Shown here: positions 22,778-33,300 of the stretch, in pieces
Position numbering within the stretch: the stretch's first letter is position 1
Layout of the letters: each line of letters starts with the position of its first letter
DNA from: Brachionus manjavacas
Taxonomy: Eukaryota; Rotifera; Eurotatoria; Ploima; Brachionidae
Direction: 5' to 3'
DNA: 64,000 nt
Assembly (NCBI GenBank): GCA_019054805.1
Contig: JAHQIY010000004.1
Location: 3,906,001 to 3,970,000 of the forward strand
Notes under the pieces: generated by a model
Told to the model about the DNA's origin: nothing
Database searches by the model: none
The model's input: only the letters and a program-made list of their open reading frames with translations
Made by a program: the position numbers and the translations under genes

Positions 22778-24855
22778 TTTACCTCGATTTACAAATTACT
22801 TTAAAATACAATGAACTAAAAAAAAAGCTAATTATTATATAGTTGAAAGTTTTCTTACGCTGTAGCTAAGATTCAATATTCTTATTAAATATTCTTTACT
22901 TCTTGAATTTTAGTCAATTTGGATCAGCAGTTTAGTCAGCAAAGTCCAAAGTTTAAATTTTTTAAGAGCTTTTGAATAAGCGCATGTACACAGATTCAAT
23001 TTTAATCCAAGAAAAGAGTCGGAATAAAACAATTAGTAATGCTTTCAGTAGAAAAAAAACAAAAATTCAAATACTTTATTAGAATTTGATGTTAAAAATA
23101 AGAACAAAAAAATTCTAAAATCTAAAAAAAGTTAATTGATTATACCAACAATAATTCTATGATAATCATAATTTTTAAATATCAATTTTAAAACATCCTA
23201 AACTTTAAATTTTCTTTTATTAAATCATTTTTTTTAAGAAAAAGCAGCCAATCCCTATTTGACCAAGGCCATACGTCTTTTGCTTTCAAAATTAGTTTCT
23301 TTTATATATAAATTCATCACTTTTAATTTTTTTTATAGAACTGAAGTATGCTTTATTTTTTTAAGAGATTGACACAAAAAAGAGGATACAAAAGAATGTT
23401 CACCAAGGAACTTAGATAATGACACAAAAGGAGACTAATAAAAGTTGAACGTATTAAAATCAGATTTGTACAAAAGTAAAAAAGTAATTTAAAGTCTTTT
23501 CAAAGACAAGTAAGCAACTTAATTTCTAAAAATTTTCAGCGTCAAAATTAATGAAAAATTTTACTCTAAAATAAGAAGCTTTAAATCGGTAATTTTCATA
23601 GAGATTAAATTTTAATTTAAGTTCATAATGACCATAAACTTTAAAAAAAAAGAAGTAAATCTTTAAGTTTTTCTGGTAAATCTTTAAATTGAAACTACTT
23701 ATCAAATTTTATTCAAATAAAGTTTTCTAGTCTAATTTTAGATGATTTTTAGGAAAATTACATAAAAATATCATTAGTAGGGGTGATAAACCGGTTGGAA
23801 ATCATGAGAGAGCTAAAACGAAGGATCAAAAAACAAGCCGAAACCACTTGGAGATGGTCAACCTCAAAACAAAATTTTCTTATTTTTCATAATTTTACTT
23901 TCATTTATTTATTAATACTTCTAAATAAATATAAAAAAATTTACTTCTAGATTTAATTCTTATTTTTTTATTTGAATCAAAAAAACTTAAAATGCAACAT
24001 ATTTTGATTGCTTATTTGGCTTAATTTATAATAGCTGTAAAAAAATAAGATATTATAAAAAATAGAATAAAAAATAAAATATAAGATATTATAAAAATGA
24101 GTGAGAAATTTAAACCATTTCTTTAATTAAACATAAATTTAAAAAATTTATAATAACAATAATAGTATAAGTTAAAATATTAGACCTGCGGAAGATTAGG
24201 ACTAGATGACATCCTCGCCATGGTAGTTGTCCGGTTTTAGATGCACTAGTATTATAGTTATTGTGACAATTCAATCGATTTCTAAAGTTATTCTTCTGTG
24301 ACGCTTTTATTATTTCAGAAAGAAGCTTTTTAAATGTCATTCTAAAATGATGACCTAAATAAATAGGTACTCTGGTTATGAATAAACGTTTACTATTAAG
24401 TTTGTGTTTCTAAAATATAAATTATAGAAAGCTCTCTTTTTGAGGCTGCCGAAATTAATATTTAATATTAATATTATTTCATACCGTAACAAACATAAAG
24501 TTGGATAAAAAATTAAGTTGCCTTAAAAGGGTAAATTGCAGTTTGAGATCAAGATCAAAAGATCAAATTATAAAATATAAATTTTTTTTTCTAAAGCAAA
24601 CACTTTACATGTTAATTTAAGTTTATTTTCATATTTAAAATTTTAAAATATCCCTATTAACTGAGCTATTAGGCTTTATTATTTAATTGACTTCAATCAA
24701 AACTTTTAAAGACAAAAAATTAAATGTTTTAGAATTTATTATTTGTTTAAGTGGAAAAATAAAAATATTTTAGTTTATGATTTTGAATTTAATAAATATA
24801 ATGAATATTAAAGTTAAAAATTTCAATTTCTGAGTTAACTTAGCCTAAATTAATT
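22778..24855. other. Gene-free AT-rich stretch
   Basis: No gene supported over 2 kb. A 76-codon minus-strand frame at 24110-24340 contains a few more G/C bases but resembles nothing. A short duplication (aagatattataaaaa) occurs at 24,047-24,100. Confidence 0.45.
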
Positions 24856-26870
24856 AAATCATTGATTTATTTATTTATTTAAATTAAAATGTGACCTATG
24901 GTCTGCTGCTTGAAGAAAGAGCACTCTCCTTTCAGCATAAAAAATAATTTACAAAATTTAAAATACGAACATTAATTAGATAGAGTAAGAATTTCAAAAT
25001 AAAAAGAATAAAAAATTAAATATAAAGTAAAATAGTGGTTAATAGTTTATAAGTAGCTTATTAAGATGGATTTCTTGTCACTTCTACTCCAATCACAACT
25101 GTATATTAAACTCTTGATTCCTTTGCTAATGGCGCTAGAGTTTTTAATGAAGTTTTTTACTTGTTTTTTGATTTGTGCTTTTAAAGGTTCTAGGTTTGAG
25201 ATGGTTTTTAGTAGGTTTTGTTGTGTTGTTCGATTAAGTTTAAATATTGTTCTGATTGCTCGGTTTTGCACGATTTGTTGTTCATTTTTGCTCTTATAAA
25301 TATTTTGGGGGCTATTATAAATGGTAACATGCTGTATTGTATTGGTGATAAAACTGTGGCTTTATAGATAGCAGAGTTGTTTAAAAGTCTTTAAAAAAAG
25401 TCCAAGTCAGGACTTTTTTTTTAAATTAAAAAGTCTTTGTTGTTGGTTCGTGAAGACCGAATTTAAGATTTTTTTGCATTTGTGCTCATTTTAGCCTTTA
25501 CCGTGCTGCTATGTCTTTAACTGGACACAATCTATGACTTGGACTGGTTCAATGTGTTTCTACCATTTTTTGTGGTCGATTTGCTTCAGTCCAACTTTTG
25601 TTCCATTTCACACGCCAGTTTTTGCTAGTGTTGGATACGGTCAAAACAAACCGGTCTATTACACGGACGATTTTTTGCAATAAAATAAACAGTCCAAATT
25701 AAACAGGCGGCCAAAAAACCGGCCAACTTTTTGGAAGGCGGTCTTTCAGCTTCGAAGTCAAAATTTTGGACTGCAAAGCTGAAAAAAAATAAAAATAAGA
25801 TAATAAAAAAAAATTAAAGATAATTTAAAATGTTTATTAATTTAAAAAAAAAAATATTTAATAATTTAAAAGTTTTTTTATCAAAAAAAAAATAAACAAT
25901 TACCAACGGCCAACAACTACCAACGGTTAACAACAATATTACTACTAATCCTACTTTATTATTTATACTAATACTACTTTACTACTACTTCATTATTATT
26001 AATACTACTACTCCTACTTTAATAATGCTACTACTACATTACTATAATTTGTTCTTGAAAAAAAAAATCAAAGTCTTTGGTGGGACTTTTGAAAAAAAAA
26101 ATAAATAAATAAAGTCTTGACTTGGACTTGAGATGAGACTTGTGACTTTTAAACAACTCTATTAGATAGTCATTAGATATTTTGAGTTGATTGCGTAGCA
26201 TTTTGAACTGAGTTTTCTTAAAAGATTTAGTTTTGTTTCACATTTTGCTCTTAATTCTTTTAGACCACGACTATGTGAAAATTTATGTTTAATTGAAGTT
26301 GCTTTTTGCAAAATTTTATTTATAGTTTATAGTCTGGAGTTAGCTGTCTGAATTGAAATATCGTCATCAAAGAGAGCGAAATTTAGTGCTGGGCCAAGTT
26401 TTCTTAATTTTTTGTCTAAATCGTTGATGAAGATTGCGAACAAAAGTGCACTTAGACACCCCCCTGATTGTGTACTATTTTAAATTGTCGATTTTCCAGG
26501 TAGGACTTTATCCATAATCCTAAACGGACGGGGCATTCAACTTTGTTGAGGGCCTTTAAAATAGCTGTGTGAGGTACAGTGTCAAAAGCTTTGGCATAGT
26601 CAAAGAGAACTAGGCTTGTTTTCCGTTTGTTCTTTAGATTTTTTGCAGTGCTTTCTATTAGTTTAAAAACTTTATCTTGAGTCGATCTGCCTCTTCTAAA
26701 TCCAGATTGCTCGTCCATTAGAAGATTACTGGATTCAGCCCATTGTGTGAGTTTTTGGTTGGTGATTTTTACTAAAAGTTTACTTAGGCAACTGATCAAG
26801 GAAAATGGTCTATAAGAGGTAATAAATTCTGGATTCGTATTTTTTTATGAATAAGTATAATTTTTTTAAA
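24856..26870 (-). mobile_element. Minus-strand LINE (Jockey-like), interrupted by a hAT-like element
   Basis: The 3' end is at about 24,860-24,900, where an ATTT-type tail is followed by the antisense of cagcagaccataggtcac. The RT portion (26452-26860) has YRPFSLISCLSKLL, EQSGFRRGRSTQDKVF and motif A VLFDYAKAFDTVPH. After one frame change come QGGCLSALLFAIFIND (motif B) and LFDDD, a degraded catalytic motif C. The C-terminal part (24990-25340) has VLSPIQYSMLPFI and NRAIRTIFKLNR. The two parts become contiguous if the 25372-26161 insertion is removed. The copy is 5'-truncated before RT and carries several frame changes. Confidence 0.8.
25372..26161. mobile_element. hAT-like non-autonomous DNA transposon inside the LINE
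   Basis: Terminal inverted repeats begin cagagttgtttaaaagtc on the left and end gacttttaaacaactcta on the right. Eight flanking bases, atagatag (25364-25371) and ttagatag (26162-26169), match at seven of eight positions, as expected for an old hAT target duplication. The interior is about 750 bp and has sub-terminal 'aagtcttgacttggac' type repeats plus ACT-rich low-complexity sequence at 25,920-26,045. No transposase frame is legible. It must be younger than the LINE it splits. The short element at 50897-50998 has related ends. Confidence 0.8.
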
Positions 26871-26943
26871 TCATTCATTGCTTTTGCAGAATAAATTAGA
26901 TGCCCATCATTTGGATATTAATTTGATTATGATTCATTCTGAT

Positions 26944-28155
26944 AATGTTTAGGGGAACATATCGATCCATAGAAAAAATGTTAATAGAAAAAAGACTAAT
27001 TTTTCGTCGAAATCTTCCATAGAAAATTATTACATAGAAAAATCAACACAGAAAATTATAATATAGAAAAAAGTCCATAGAAATTTTATAGTAGAAAATT
27101 AACATATTTTTTTTTTATTGTAATTCTTTTAAAACATATTTTAATCATATTTAATTTTTTTTGATACTTTAGCATGTAAAAGATTTAAATAAATTCAAAA
27201 ACAATTAAGCCAAAAATTTTTTTTTCTATTTTTTCTCGAAAAATCTAAAAAAATTAATTGAAAATTAACATAGAATACATAGAAAATATATTTATTAATT
27301 AATTAATTGTTGATGTTTTTAAAAAAATTTAAAAAAAAATAAAAATTAACATTTCATAATTTCATTCATACTTTGTAAATAATCAAACAGATTTTTTTTA
27401 GAAAAATCTTTTGCTAAATTAATAATCGATTGGTCTTTTTTGATTTCTCTCTGATCCCGAGGAAACAAAACCCCAGAATTTATTTGCTCTAAACAGATCT
27501 CCATTAGATGTTGCTCTTTAATTAAATGGCATATTAATTTGTTGGACTCAGGACGACTGTGAATATCTTTTTATTACATTTATAGTAAAAAGTTGTTTAA
27601 ATATATCTGGACTTATTTCAAAAGTCCCATCGACATACCAAACTGACTCAGGGTTTAAAAATTCTATATTTTCCCTAGTGTAAATAATTAAAATACGTTC
27701 CTCGTCTTCACATCCACTATCGAATAAGATAAAATCTTTCCATGATTTATATAGCTTGTTTTTTTCTTGAATGACAAGCTCTTTTAAAGTTTTGGCCTCT
27801 TTACAAAGATCAGTTTCTTTTTTTCTTTTCCTATCTATCTGTTGTTTAAATTATGCGTTGGAGGCAGTGAAGAAGCATCTTTAACTTTAACGTAAATTTA
27901 GAAAAATAGAGACAAAATAGAAAAAAAAATTTTGGCTTAATTGTTTTTGAATTTATTTAAATCTATTACATGCAAAAGTATCAAAAAAAATTAAATATGA
28001 TTAAAATATGTTTTAAAAGAATTACAATAAAAAAAAAATATGTTAATTTTCTACTATAAAATTTCTGGACTTTTTTCTATGTAATAATTTTCTATGAAAG
28101 ATTTCGACGAAAAATTTGTCTTTTTTCTATGGATCGATATAGTGCCAATGTTTAG
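26944..28155 (-). mobile_element. MULE DNA transposon with long TIRs and 9-bp TSD
   Basis: Identical 9-bp direct repeats aatgtttag lie at 26944-26952 and 28147-28155. The 1,194-bp element between them has terminal inverted repeats of about 250-285 bp (roughly 26953-27240 and 27890-28146), nearly identical apart from two indels in a tagaaaa-rich part. Tips read gggaacatatcgatccatag and, on the other strand, ggcactatatcgatccatag. Long TIRs and 9-bp duplications are the hallmark of Mutator-like elements, and the interior encodes a MULE transposase remnant on the minus strand. It is far smaller than an autonomous MULE, so it is a deletion derivative. Confidence 0.9.
27365..27830 (-). pseudogene. 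MULE transposase fragment
   Basis: The minus-strand frame from about 27,830 to 27,570 reads LYKSWKDFILFDSG, then DEERILIIYTRENIEFL, then VWYVDGTFEISPDIFKQLF. This is the start of the MULE transposase domain, where the aspartate of DGTF is the first catalytic carboxylate. The frame then shifts and continues to about 27,350 (HSRPESNKLICHLIKEQ, then RDQREIKKDQSIINLAKDF). The remaining catalytic residues and the zinc-finger parts are missing, so it is inactive. Confidence 0.75.
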
Positions 28156-28698
28156 TATTTATTTTTTAAAAATTGTCAAAATCATTTGATTATTGAGTTT
28201 CAAAATTTCCAATGATCGTTTTGATTTTATAATTTGATCTAAAACTTTTAGTATTAAAATGTTTGAATTTATGGAAAAAAAAAGAATTTTAGCATATTAA
28301 GTTTATTTATACAGAAAAAAAAGCCAAACAGTAAAATACATAAATAATCAATCAATATTAATTAACTAATAATTTAAAAATTTAATTTAAATTTAATTTT
28401 AACCACAGCGGCATGCCCAATAGCCGCCTGTGCTTATACTTTTATTTTTTATTCCATTCTTATTTACAGACATTAAAAGAACAAGGATAAAAAATAAGCC
28501 ATTGTTTCAACTACCACATGCCAATACACTACACATCAGCCTGGCGCCAAGGCCAAGCTAAAGAAAAAAGTAAATTTAAATTAAATTCTAAATAAGTGTG
28601 TTAGATGAAAAGAATTAGAAAAATCGAAGCAAAGTCAAAGATTCATTTAAATGATTGAAAATTTAGAGCTGTATTTTACACTCGGAGACATGGCCGAT
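28156..28698 (-). other. 3' flank and probable 3' UTR of the FUS-like gene
   Basis: No coding gene. Between 28,400 and 28,560 are two G/C-richer patches (around gccgcctgtgc and cagcctggcgccaag) in otherwise A/T sequence, with an antisense AATAAA at about 28,450. They may be 3' UTR elements of the RNA-binding protein gene that ends at 28699. Confidence 0.4.
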
Positions 28699-30118
28699 CT
28701 AGTATGGTGCTGGTCTCGAGTAATTATTGTTGCTTCTGTTCGAGTGATAGCCTCGACCCTGATTCCGGTCTCCTCTATCGCTTTGTCTGTCATAATTTCT
28801 CTCATTCCTGTCGTTATTACGCCTGTCATTGTACCTGTTTCCTCCGCCACGCTCTCCTCTATACTCTCCTCTGAAGCCACCTCCACCGCCTCGATGGCCT
28901 TTGTTGAATGTGCCAAAGTTGTTCTTTCTCGTGGCCAGCTGAATCTTGACAACGCACCCAAGTATTTCCTTGTTGTCAAACCAGTTTATGGCCGCAGTGG
29001 CCGCCTCCTCGTCATCGTAGGTCACTGTGGCTTCGCCTTTGCCTTCGCCAGTTGCCTTGTCCTTGTAGATCCATATTTTAGAGCTGCCCGTCTTTTTGTC
29101 TATTTTTATGACACCAATTGATCCAAAGCTTTGCTCCAACTCGGGCACGGTCACCGTTTTGGGCAGATTTTGGATGAAAATTGTGTCACGCTGGGTTATT
29201 ATGTCTCCCGGCTGGCTCTCGGCGAAATTTTTGTTCCTGTATCCTAGAGGAAAAAAAAGAAACTATTAGCTATTGAGAAGTGGTGGCGGCTGTTTTTATT
29301 TTAAAAATGGTAAAATAGTTTTTGGCCTTAGTATAACAAAATAAATTTACCAGAATTGGAATTATTATTATATCGATTATTACTATAGTTATTATTAGAG
29401 TTATTATTATAAGAGTTTTGCTGTTGGTATGCCCCTTGTTGCTGATTTTGTCCACTGTAAATTTAAAAATTCATTTGTATTTAGGATTTATTGTTAGAGT
29501 GAGAGTTTAATTTTAAAAAATAAATCCTGAAACTACAAAGCTTACGTCATGTTTTTTGTAAATGTAATAAAAAAAAGAATTTTTATACCGATACAATTCA
29601 ATTTTGAGGCTAAAAATAATTAATATTTTTAACAATTTATTATCAAAAATACCTAAGACGAATGATTTGATCACTGCTTAGTGACGAGCATTTTTAGTTT
29701 AAGATTTATGCAAAATTTTCTCTCTGAATTTGTAAAATTTTTAATTTAAAATTTAAAATTTTGTTTACCTCTTAGCATTAGATTCATCGTTACTACTAGC
29801 CTGTTTATTATAGCTACTTGCTTGATTATTGAAGCCACCGCTTGCTTGATTGTTGTAGCCACCGCTTGCTTGATTGTTGTAGCCACCACTTGATTGATTA
29901 TCTGTATTGAATTCTAAAATAAAAAGAAAATTTTTTTTATAAAATAAAAAAAAATTTTTCATGCTGAATTCCATGAAATTTTAAATTGGAATATTTATTG
30001 AAAGACAAAAAAAAAGTCTAGTACCTTGTTGGTACTGGGTGTATAGTCCATTGGGATCAGACATGCCGTACAAGATGTAGTTTTGCAAAAATTTGTCATA
30101 GGCGTTTTCTTCGGTCAT
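28699..30118 (-). CDS. FUS/TAF15/EWS (FET) family RNA-binding protein, cabeza-like
   Basis: Four exons (30118-30025, 29913-29769, 29454-29351, 29243-28699) join in frame to give 295 residues. FET proteins bind RNA and couple transcription to splicing in the nucleus. Exons 1-3 encode a low-complexity Tyr/Gln/Asn/Gly/Ser region with repeats of GGYNNQAS and Asn-rich runs, the prion-like part. Exon 4 carries one RRM (about residues 134-218) with RNP2 IFIQNLP and RNP1 KGEATVTYDD. The segments GVIKIDKKTG and AAINWFDNKE are diagnostic for the FUS/TAF15 RRM. An Arg/Gly/Asn/Asp-rich tail follows, ending NYSRPAPY. Vertebrate FUS, EWS and TAF15 have a RanBP2-type zinc finger after the RRM, and none is present here. 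Introns have canonical GT/AG ends. Confidence 0.9.
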
Positions 30119-31080
30119 TGTTGGAATAATCTAAATAGCAGATGATCAGCTATAATTTATAGCACAGATACGGTCGATTGTATGTTTTTGAAATTTCAAA
30201 AATTTCACAATAATAATTAATTTGCGCAAAATAAAATAAAGTAAGAAAAAATTTAGCTATTTTTATTTGTGGCGTTTCAAACATGGTGAATATTTTGGGC
30301 TGAGTTAGATTTTATATACGCTATGTAAAAAAGCTCATTGGTGTGAATATTTTATGATTTGTGAAGCAAAATTTTTGTGTGCAATTGTGTCTAGTCTTAA
30401 AGGTTGTTGCTAATAAAATGTCTTAATCGAAAGAGATTTTTACAAGACAAAAATTTTAATTCGCATGATTTCAAAGTCATGTGTACACTGTTGGCTAGAT
30501 ATGTCAGAAAAAGCTTACATTTTTTGTTAGTGTTAATTTTTGTCATAATCTCTGATAGGGAAGTGGAAAATTCAGTTGATGATTTTTTCAGAAGTTTTCC
30601 AGAACACTCTTAATATTTTTCAATAACAGATTTAATTAAAGTTATCACAAATTGAATAAAAAATAAATAACAAATTTATTAGGAAAATATATAATATAAG
30701 AGTAATGTAATTTATTCAATTAAAATTATTATAATTAATAGAATTGTAAAAAAAGGAATGAAATCATCTCTAATATAATTTAAAAAAAAATTTTTGTATT
30801 ACAAATTGAACAATTTGGTAAATTATTATTATTCAAAAAGGTCAAAGAAAGGTGTGAAAGCCATTGCTTTCTTTCAGCCCAAAAGTAAACATGAGTAAAA
30901 ATTGTGGAGAAGTAAATGTAAAAAAGAAAAAAAAGAAATATTAAAGACAATTAAAGAATTAATCGAGGAGTTTGGACCAAAGTGAAAGGTTTCATCAATT
31001 CTTTAATAGTTAATTTAAAATATTTCTAAAGTGCTTAAATGAATTCCTAAAAATGAATCCATTGATGGTGCTTTGTTAAA
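30119..31080. other. Upstream region of the FUS-like gene and AT-rich spacer
   Basis: The minus-strand promoter should lie just above 30118, but no core element can be singled out. At 30,815-30,910 an ATT microsatellite is followed by antisense of gctgaaagaaagcaatggc, similar in layout to the LINE tails elsewhere; its identity is uncertain. Confidence 0.4.
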
Positions 31081-31630
31081 TAGTTTTTGCTAAAGTTCGC
31101 GCGATGCAAAACTTCCACACTATCTCCAGATATGGATTTCGACCTCATTTTTGGATTCTACGTATATGAAAACCTATGTTTAGCCAAAATTTTAGGGGGG
31201 GTCAAAAAAATTTTTTTTGTTCTAGGGGGGTCTGAATCTTTACAGTCTTATATAAAGTATATTTTATTTAAGCTTTTTTATCTCAGAATTTAATCAGTCG
31301 AATCTACTCGATCGACATATTTTCTGATAGAGAATTAAATGCTCTATATTCTGAGCTGGTTGTCTTGAAAAAAAAAAAATTGAAAATTTTTTCGGAAAAA
31401 AATCGGAAAAATTTTGACATTTTTTAACTTTTACGGGATCTACTTTTTTGCAAACCCCTTAACCTATATATTTTTATATAAATTCTGAAACTAGACAAAA
31501 TTCTGAACAAAATGATGGTTTTACTTTTTTTATTTATTTAGTTGAAAAATTTTTTTAATCGCTCAAAAAGAGTCCATTTTTCGAAAAAAAAAAATTCTTG
31601 AAAATTTTTCAATTATTACTCAAAAAAAAA
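31081..31630. repeat. Unclassified repeat-like block with G-runs
   Basis: The stretch contains two isolated runs of six or seven G (attttaggggggg, ttctaggggggtctg) and cgcgcgatgc in an otherwise A/T background. This composition is typical of interspersed repeats in such genomes. No ends, inverted repeats or frames were found. Confidence 0.3.
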
Positions 31631-31644
31631 ATACATTTAATTAA

Positions 31645-31800
31645 TTATAACAATGAATTTGTTATTTTTAAATGTTGTTGATGAGTTGCCTTAGTTTTAC
31701 CTGAAAAATATACCTTTAGGACTTCACCATAAGTTGATCCTTTATAATAAGCATCAACTGACCTCCAATATCTTCGTATTAATTTTTTTTTGATTTCTTT
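31645..31800 (-). pseudogene. Transposase 3' end (DDE, Tc1/IS630-like), inverted copy
   Basis: The minus-strand frame reads FIRKEIKKKLIRRYWRSVDA, then YYKGSTYGEVLKVYFSGKTK, then ATHQQHLKITNSLL, the C-terminal end of a DDE_3-type transposase. It lies head to head with a second copy of the same end on the plus strand. Confidence 0.7.
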
Positions 31801-31805
31801 TCTAA

Positions 31806-32155
31806 TAAAATCGGCTTTCATGGGGTCTAAAAAACTTGAGATTCTGGGGAAAAGATATGGAATAAAGATCATATTTGTTCCAAAATATCACTGCGAACTT
31901 AACCCTATTGAAGGTTATGGTGTTGTCTTAAACAATATTTTCGTACTAGAACAGATCAGAGTTTCGATTAAATGAAAAAGTTAATTGATGATGCTCGAGA
32001 CGCTTTTATTAGAAAAGAAATCAATAAAAAATTAACACGAAGATTAATTATTAAGTCATGGAGGTCAGTTGATGCTTATTATAAAGGATCAACTTATGGT
32101 GAAGTCCTAAAGGTATATTTTTCAGGTAAAACTAAGGCAACTCATAAAAATTGTG
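31806..32155 (+). pseudogene. Transposase 3' part (DDE, Tc1/IS630-like)
   Basis: The plus-strand frame begins near the third catalytic residue: KRYGIKIIFVPKYHCELNPI followed by E, where the glutamate of NPIE is the last residue of the DDE triad. After a frame change it continues GYWCCLKQYFRTRTDQSFD, MKKLIDDARDAF, then FIRKEINKKLTRR and STYGEVLKVYFSGKTKATH. Relative to the inverted copy it has a 15-bp insertion before SWRSVDAYYKG. No first or second catalytic aspartate is present. Confidence 0.75.
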
Positions 32156-32159
32156 GTAG

Positions 32160-33186
32160 AATTTTCTTATTTTCTTATGTGACATTATTTAAAGTCACAT
32201 GAACAAGATAAAAAAGATTATTGCATTATGTTACCAGTTAATCCTACTGAATTTGTGACCGGTAAAATGTGACCTGTGAGCGAGGTTGTGGTACAAAGGT
32301 TTGATCGGTGGCGTAGCCAGACATGAAATACAGATATGGTCAGCCCATATGAGAAGGGGAGGAAGGGTTTAGTTTTTTTTTATTAAGAAATGTTTTAATT
32401 TTATTTAAAGTATCGATTTATTAAGCAATAAGATTTTTTAAACAATTATCAATTAATTAATTATTATTTTAACTCAGAAAAAACTTCTTTCTCATACTTG
32501 AATTAGGCATGATAAATGTTCAAAACTAATCTTGATAATATTCTAAAATTTCAAGATTTTTTACGAAATTTTTTTTATCAAATTTAAATGCATAATGTAA
32601 ATGTCTTTATTTTATCACTAAATTAAATTCACTTGTATAAATTTTTTGAGAACTATCAAAAGACAGAGAAAAATATAGAAAAAACAAAGATTTAAGTATC
32701 AATTGATAGAACAAAAATATAGAATTGCAAAGAGAATAAAACAAAAAAAAATTATTGATAAAGAAATTCAAATAGATGGAATTTTTTTGAGTGTTTTATT
32801 TAACAATTATAACTAAATGTAATATTTCTGTTTCTCTGGAAAGTCTTTTAATCTGTTCAGTCAGACTTCTCATGTCCTATTCTGGACTCGAGGGTTTCGG
32901 ATCAAAACAATAAGATTTTTTTAAATAACTTTATTGGGACAAGATGTCCGAATCCTAAACCGAAAACAAAAAAATTGTATCACAAAAAAATAATAAACTA
33001 AAAATCTAATTTAATAATAATTAATTTCTATTTTTATATGAAAAAGTACATGATTCAAAACAAATTTTCAATTGGGTAGAACAAATTTCTTTTTAAGACG
33101 TCTACATTAGTGATAAATATATATTTTAGAACTAAATTAAGCTATTAATATTATTTTAAATATGTACAATTCTTCGCCTCTAATTA
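32160..33186. other. Spacer with repeat-like patch
   Basis: No gene. A G/C-richer patch (32,255-32,370, containing gatcggtggcgtagccagac) looks like transposon-derived sequence but has no visible ends. The rest is A/T-rich. Confidence 0.4.
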
Positions 33187-33300
33187 ATAATAATAATAAT
33201 ATATATAAGCTACAGCAAGACTCAAGATTTTTAACTAGATCGGAAGGCATCGTATCTGTTCTTAAACTTGTTAGGGCTAGTAATTACAAAATTAAGATCA
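33187..33300 (-). mobile_element. Short LINE 3' tail, minus strand
   Basis: An AAT microsatellite followed by aagctacagcaagactcaag matches the tail signature seen at 4,600, 8,140 and 55,520. Only about 100 bp are legible. Confidence 0.45.

Noticed and set aside
24170-24345. Possible tRNA or small RNA in the G/C-richer patch
   Set aside because: No acceptor, anticodon and T-arm pairing could be drawn; no tRNA was recognised anywhere in the window.
28651-29121. 156-codon plus-strand open frame
   Set aside because: It is the antisense shadow of the RRM/RGG exon of the FUS-like gene, which is strongly supported by family motifs.
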